Assembly: GCA_945875045.1 (NCBI GenBank)
Contig: CAMCIX010000093.1
Span: 1 to 6,454, forward strand
DNA length: 6,454 nucleotides
From: an uncultured Clostridia bacterium
Lineage (GTDB): Bacteria; Bacillota; Clostridia; Oscillospirales; Acutalibacteraceae
Direction of reading: 5' to 3'
Shown here: positions 6,410 to 6,454 of the stretch, piece after piece
Position numbering within the stretch: the first letter of the stretch is position 1
Layout: every line of letters starts with the position of its first letter
Translations under genes and position numbers: made by a program
The notes under the pieces: model-generated
Database searches by the model: none
What the model saw: only the letters and a program-made list of their open reading frames with translations
Told to the model about the DNA's origin: nothing

Positions 6410-6454
6410 CTGTCTCTTATACACATCTCCGAGCCCACGAGACCTCTCTACATC
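6410..6454 (-). other. Nextera/Tn5 sequencing adapter (artefact)
   Basis: Bases 6410-6428 (CTGTCTCTTATACACATCT) are the reverse complement of the Tn5 mosaic end, 6429-6443 complete the Nextera read-2 adapter, 6444-6451 (CTCTCTAC) are the same i7 index as on the left, and 6452-6454 begin the P7 sequence. Genomic sequence ends at 6409, inside adhE. Confidence 0.98.

Noticed and set aside
1..6454. Transposon or integrated element with 45-base terminal inverted repeats
   Set aside because: The repeats are Nextera adapter plus index and Tn5 mosaic end; no transposase gene is present and both edge genes are simply cut.

Overview
The window is a 6,362-base piece of bacterial DNA (48-6409) capped at both ends by untrimmed Nextera (Tn5 tagmentation) adapter (1-47 and 6410-6454). 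Both gene-carrying ends are therefore sequencing-library ends, not biological ones. The gene families, the strong GGAGG ribosome binding sites and a GC-rich composite hairpin repeat point to an anaerobic fermentative Clostridia-type Firmicute. It is probably a gut or rumen member of the Oscillospiraceae/Ruminococcaceae type, but no phylogenetic marker is present and the placement is inference.

All five genes lie on the minus strand. In transcription order (right to left) they are: adhE, lacking only its first few codons (3812-6409); an aminoglycoside-phosphotransferase-like kinase (3045-3794); a small thioredoxin-like [2Fe-2S] ferredoxin (2780-3022); a 227-base gap (2549-2779 if counted stop to start) filled mostly by a hairpin-rich repeat with a possible terminator and promoter; an HfsB-like [FeFe]-hydrogenase with ferredoxin, extra Fe-S and PAS domains (869-2548); and a SpoIIE/PP2C-type phosphatase that overlaps it by 8 bases and runs off the left end (48-876). 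I found no believable plus-strand gene, no tRNA or rRNA, no CRISPR array, and no gene-free stretch over 300 bases.

Functionally the region joins two outlets for fermentative electrons: AdhE makes ethanol from acetyl-CoA using NADH, and the hydrogenase-type protein handles or senses H2. The small ferredoxin could pass electrons to a hydrogenase. The PAS domain, a C-terminal coiled coil and the translationally coupled phosphatase suggest the hydrogenase may also act as an H2/redox sensor controlling dephosphorylation of an unknown target. The kinase-like gene in the same run of genes is the least explained member. The most interesting parts are this hydrogenase-PAS-phosphatase module with its divergent H-cluster motifs, and the repeat that may split the run into two transcription units.
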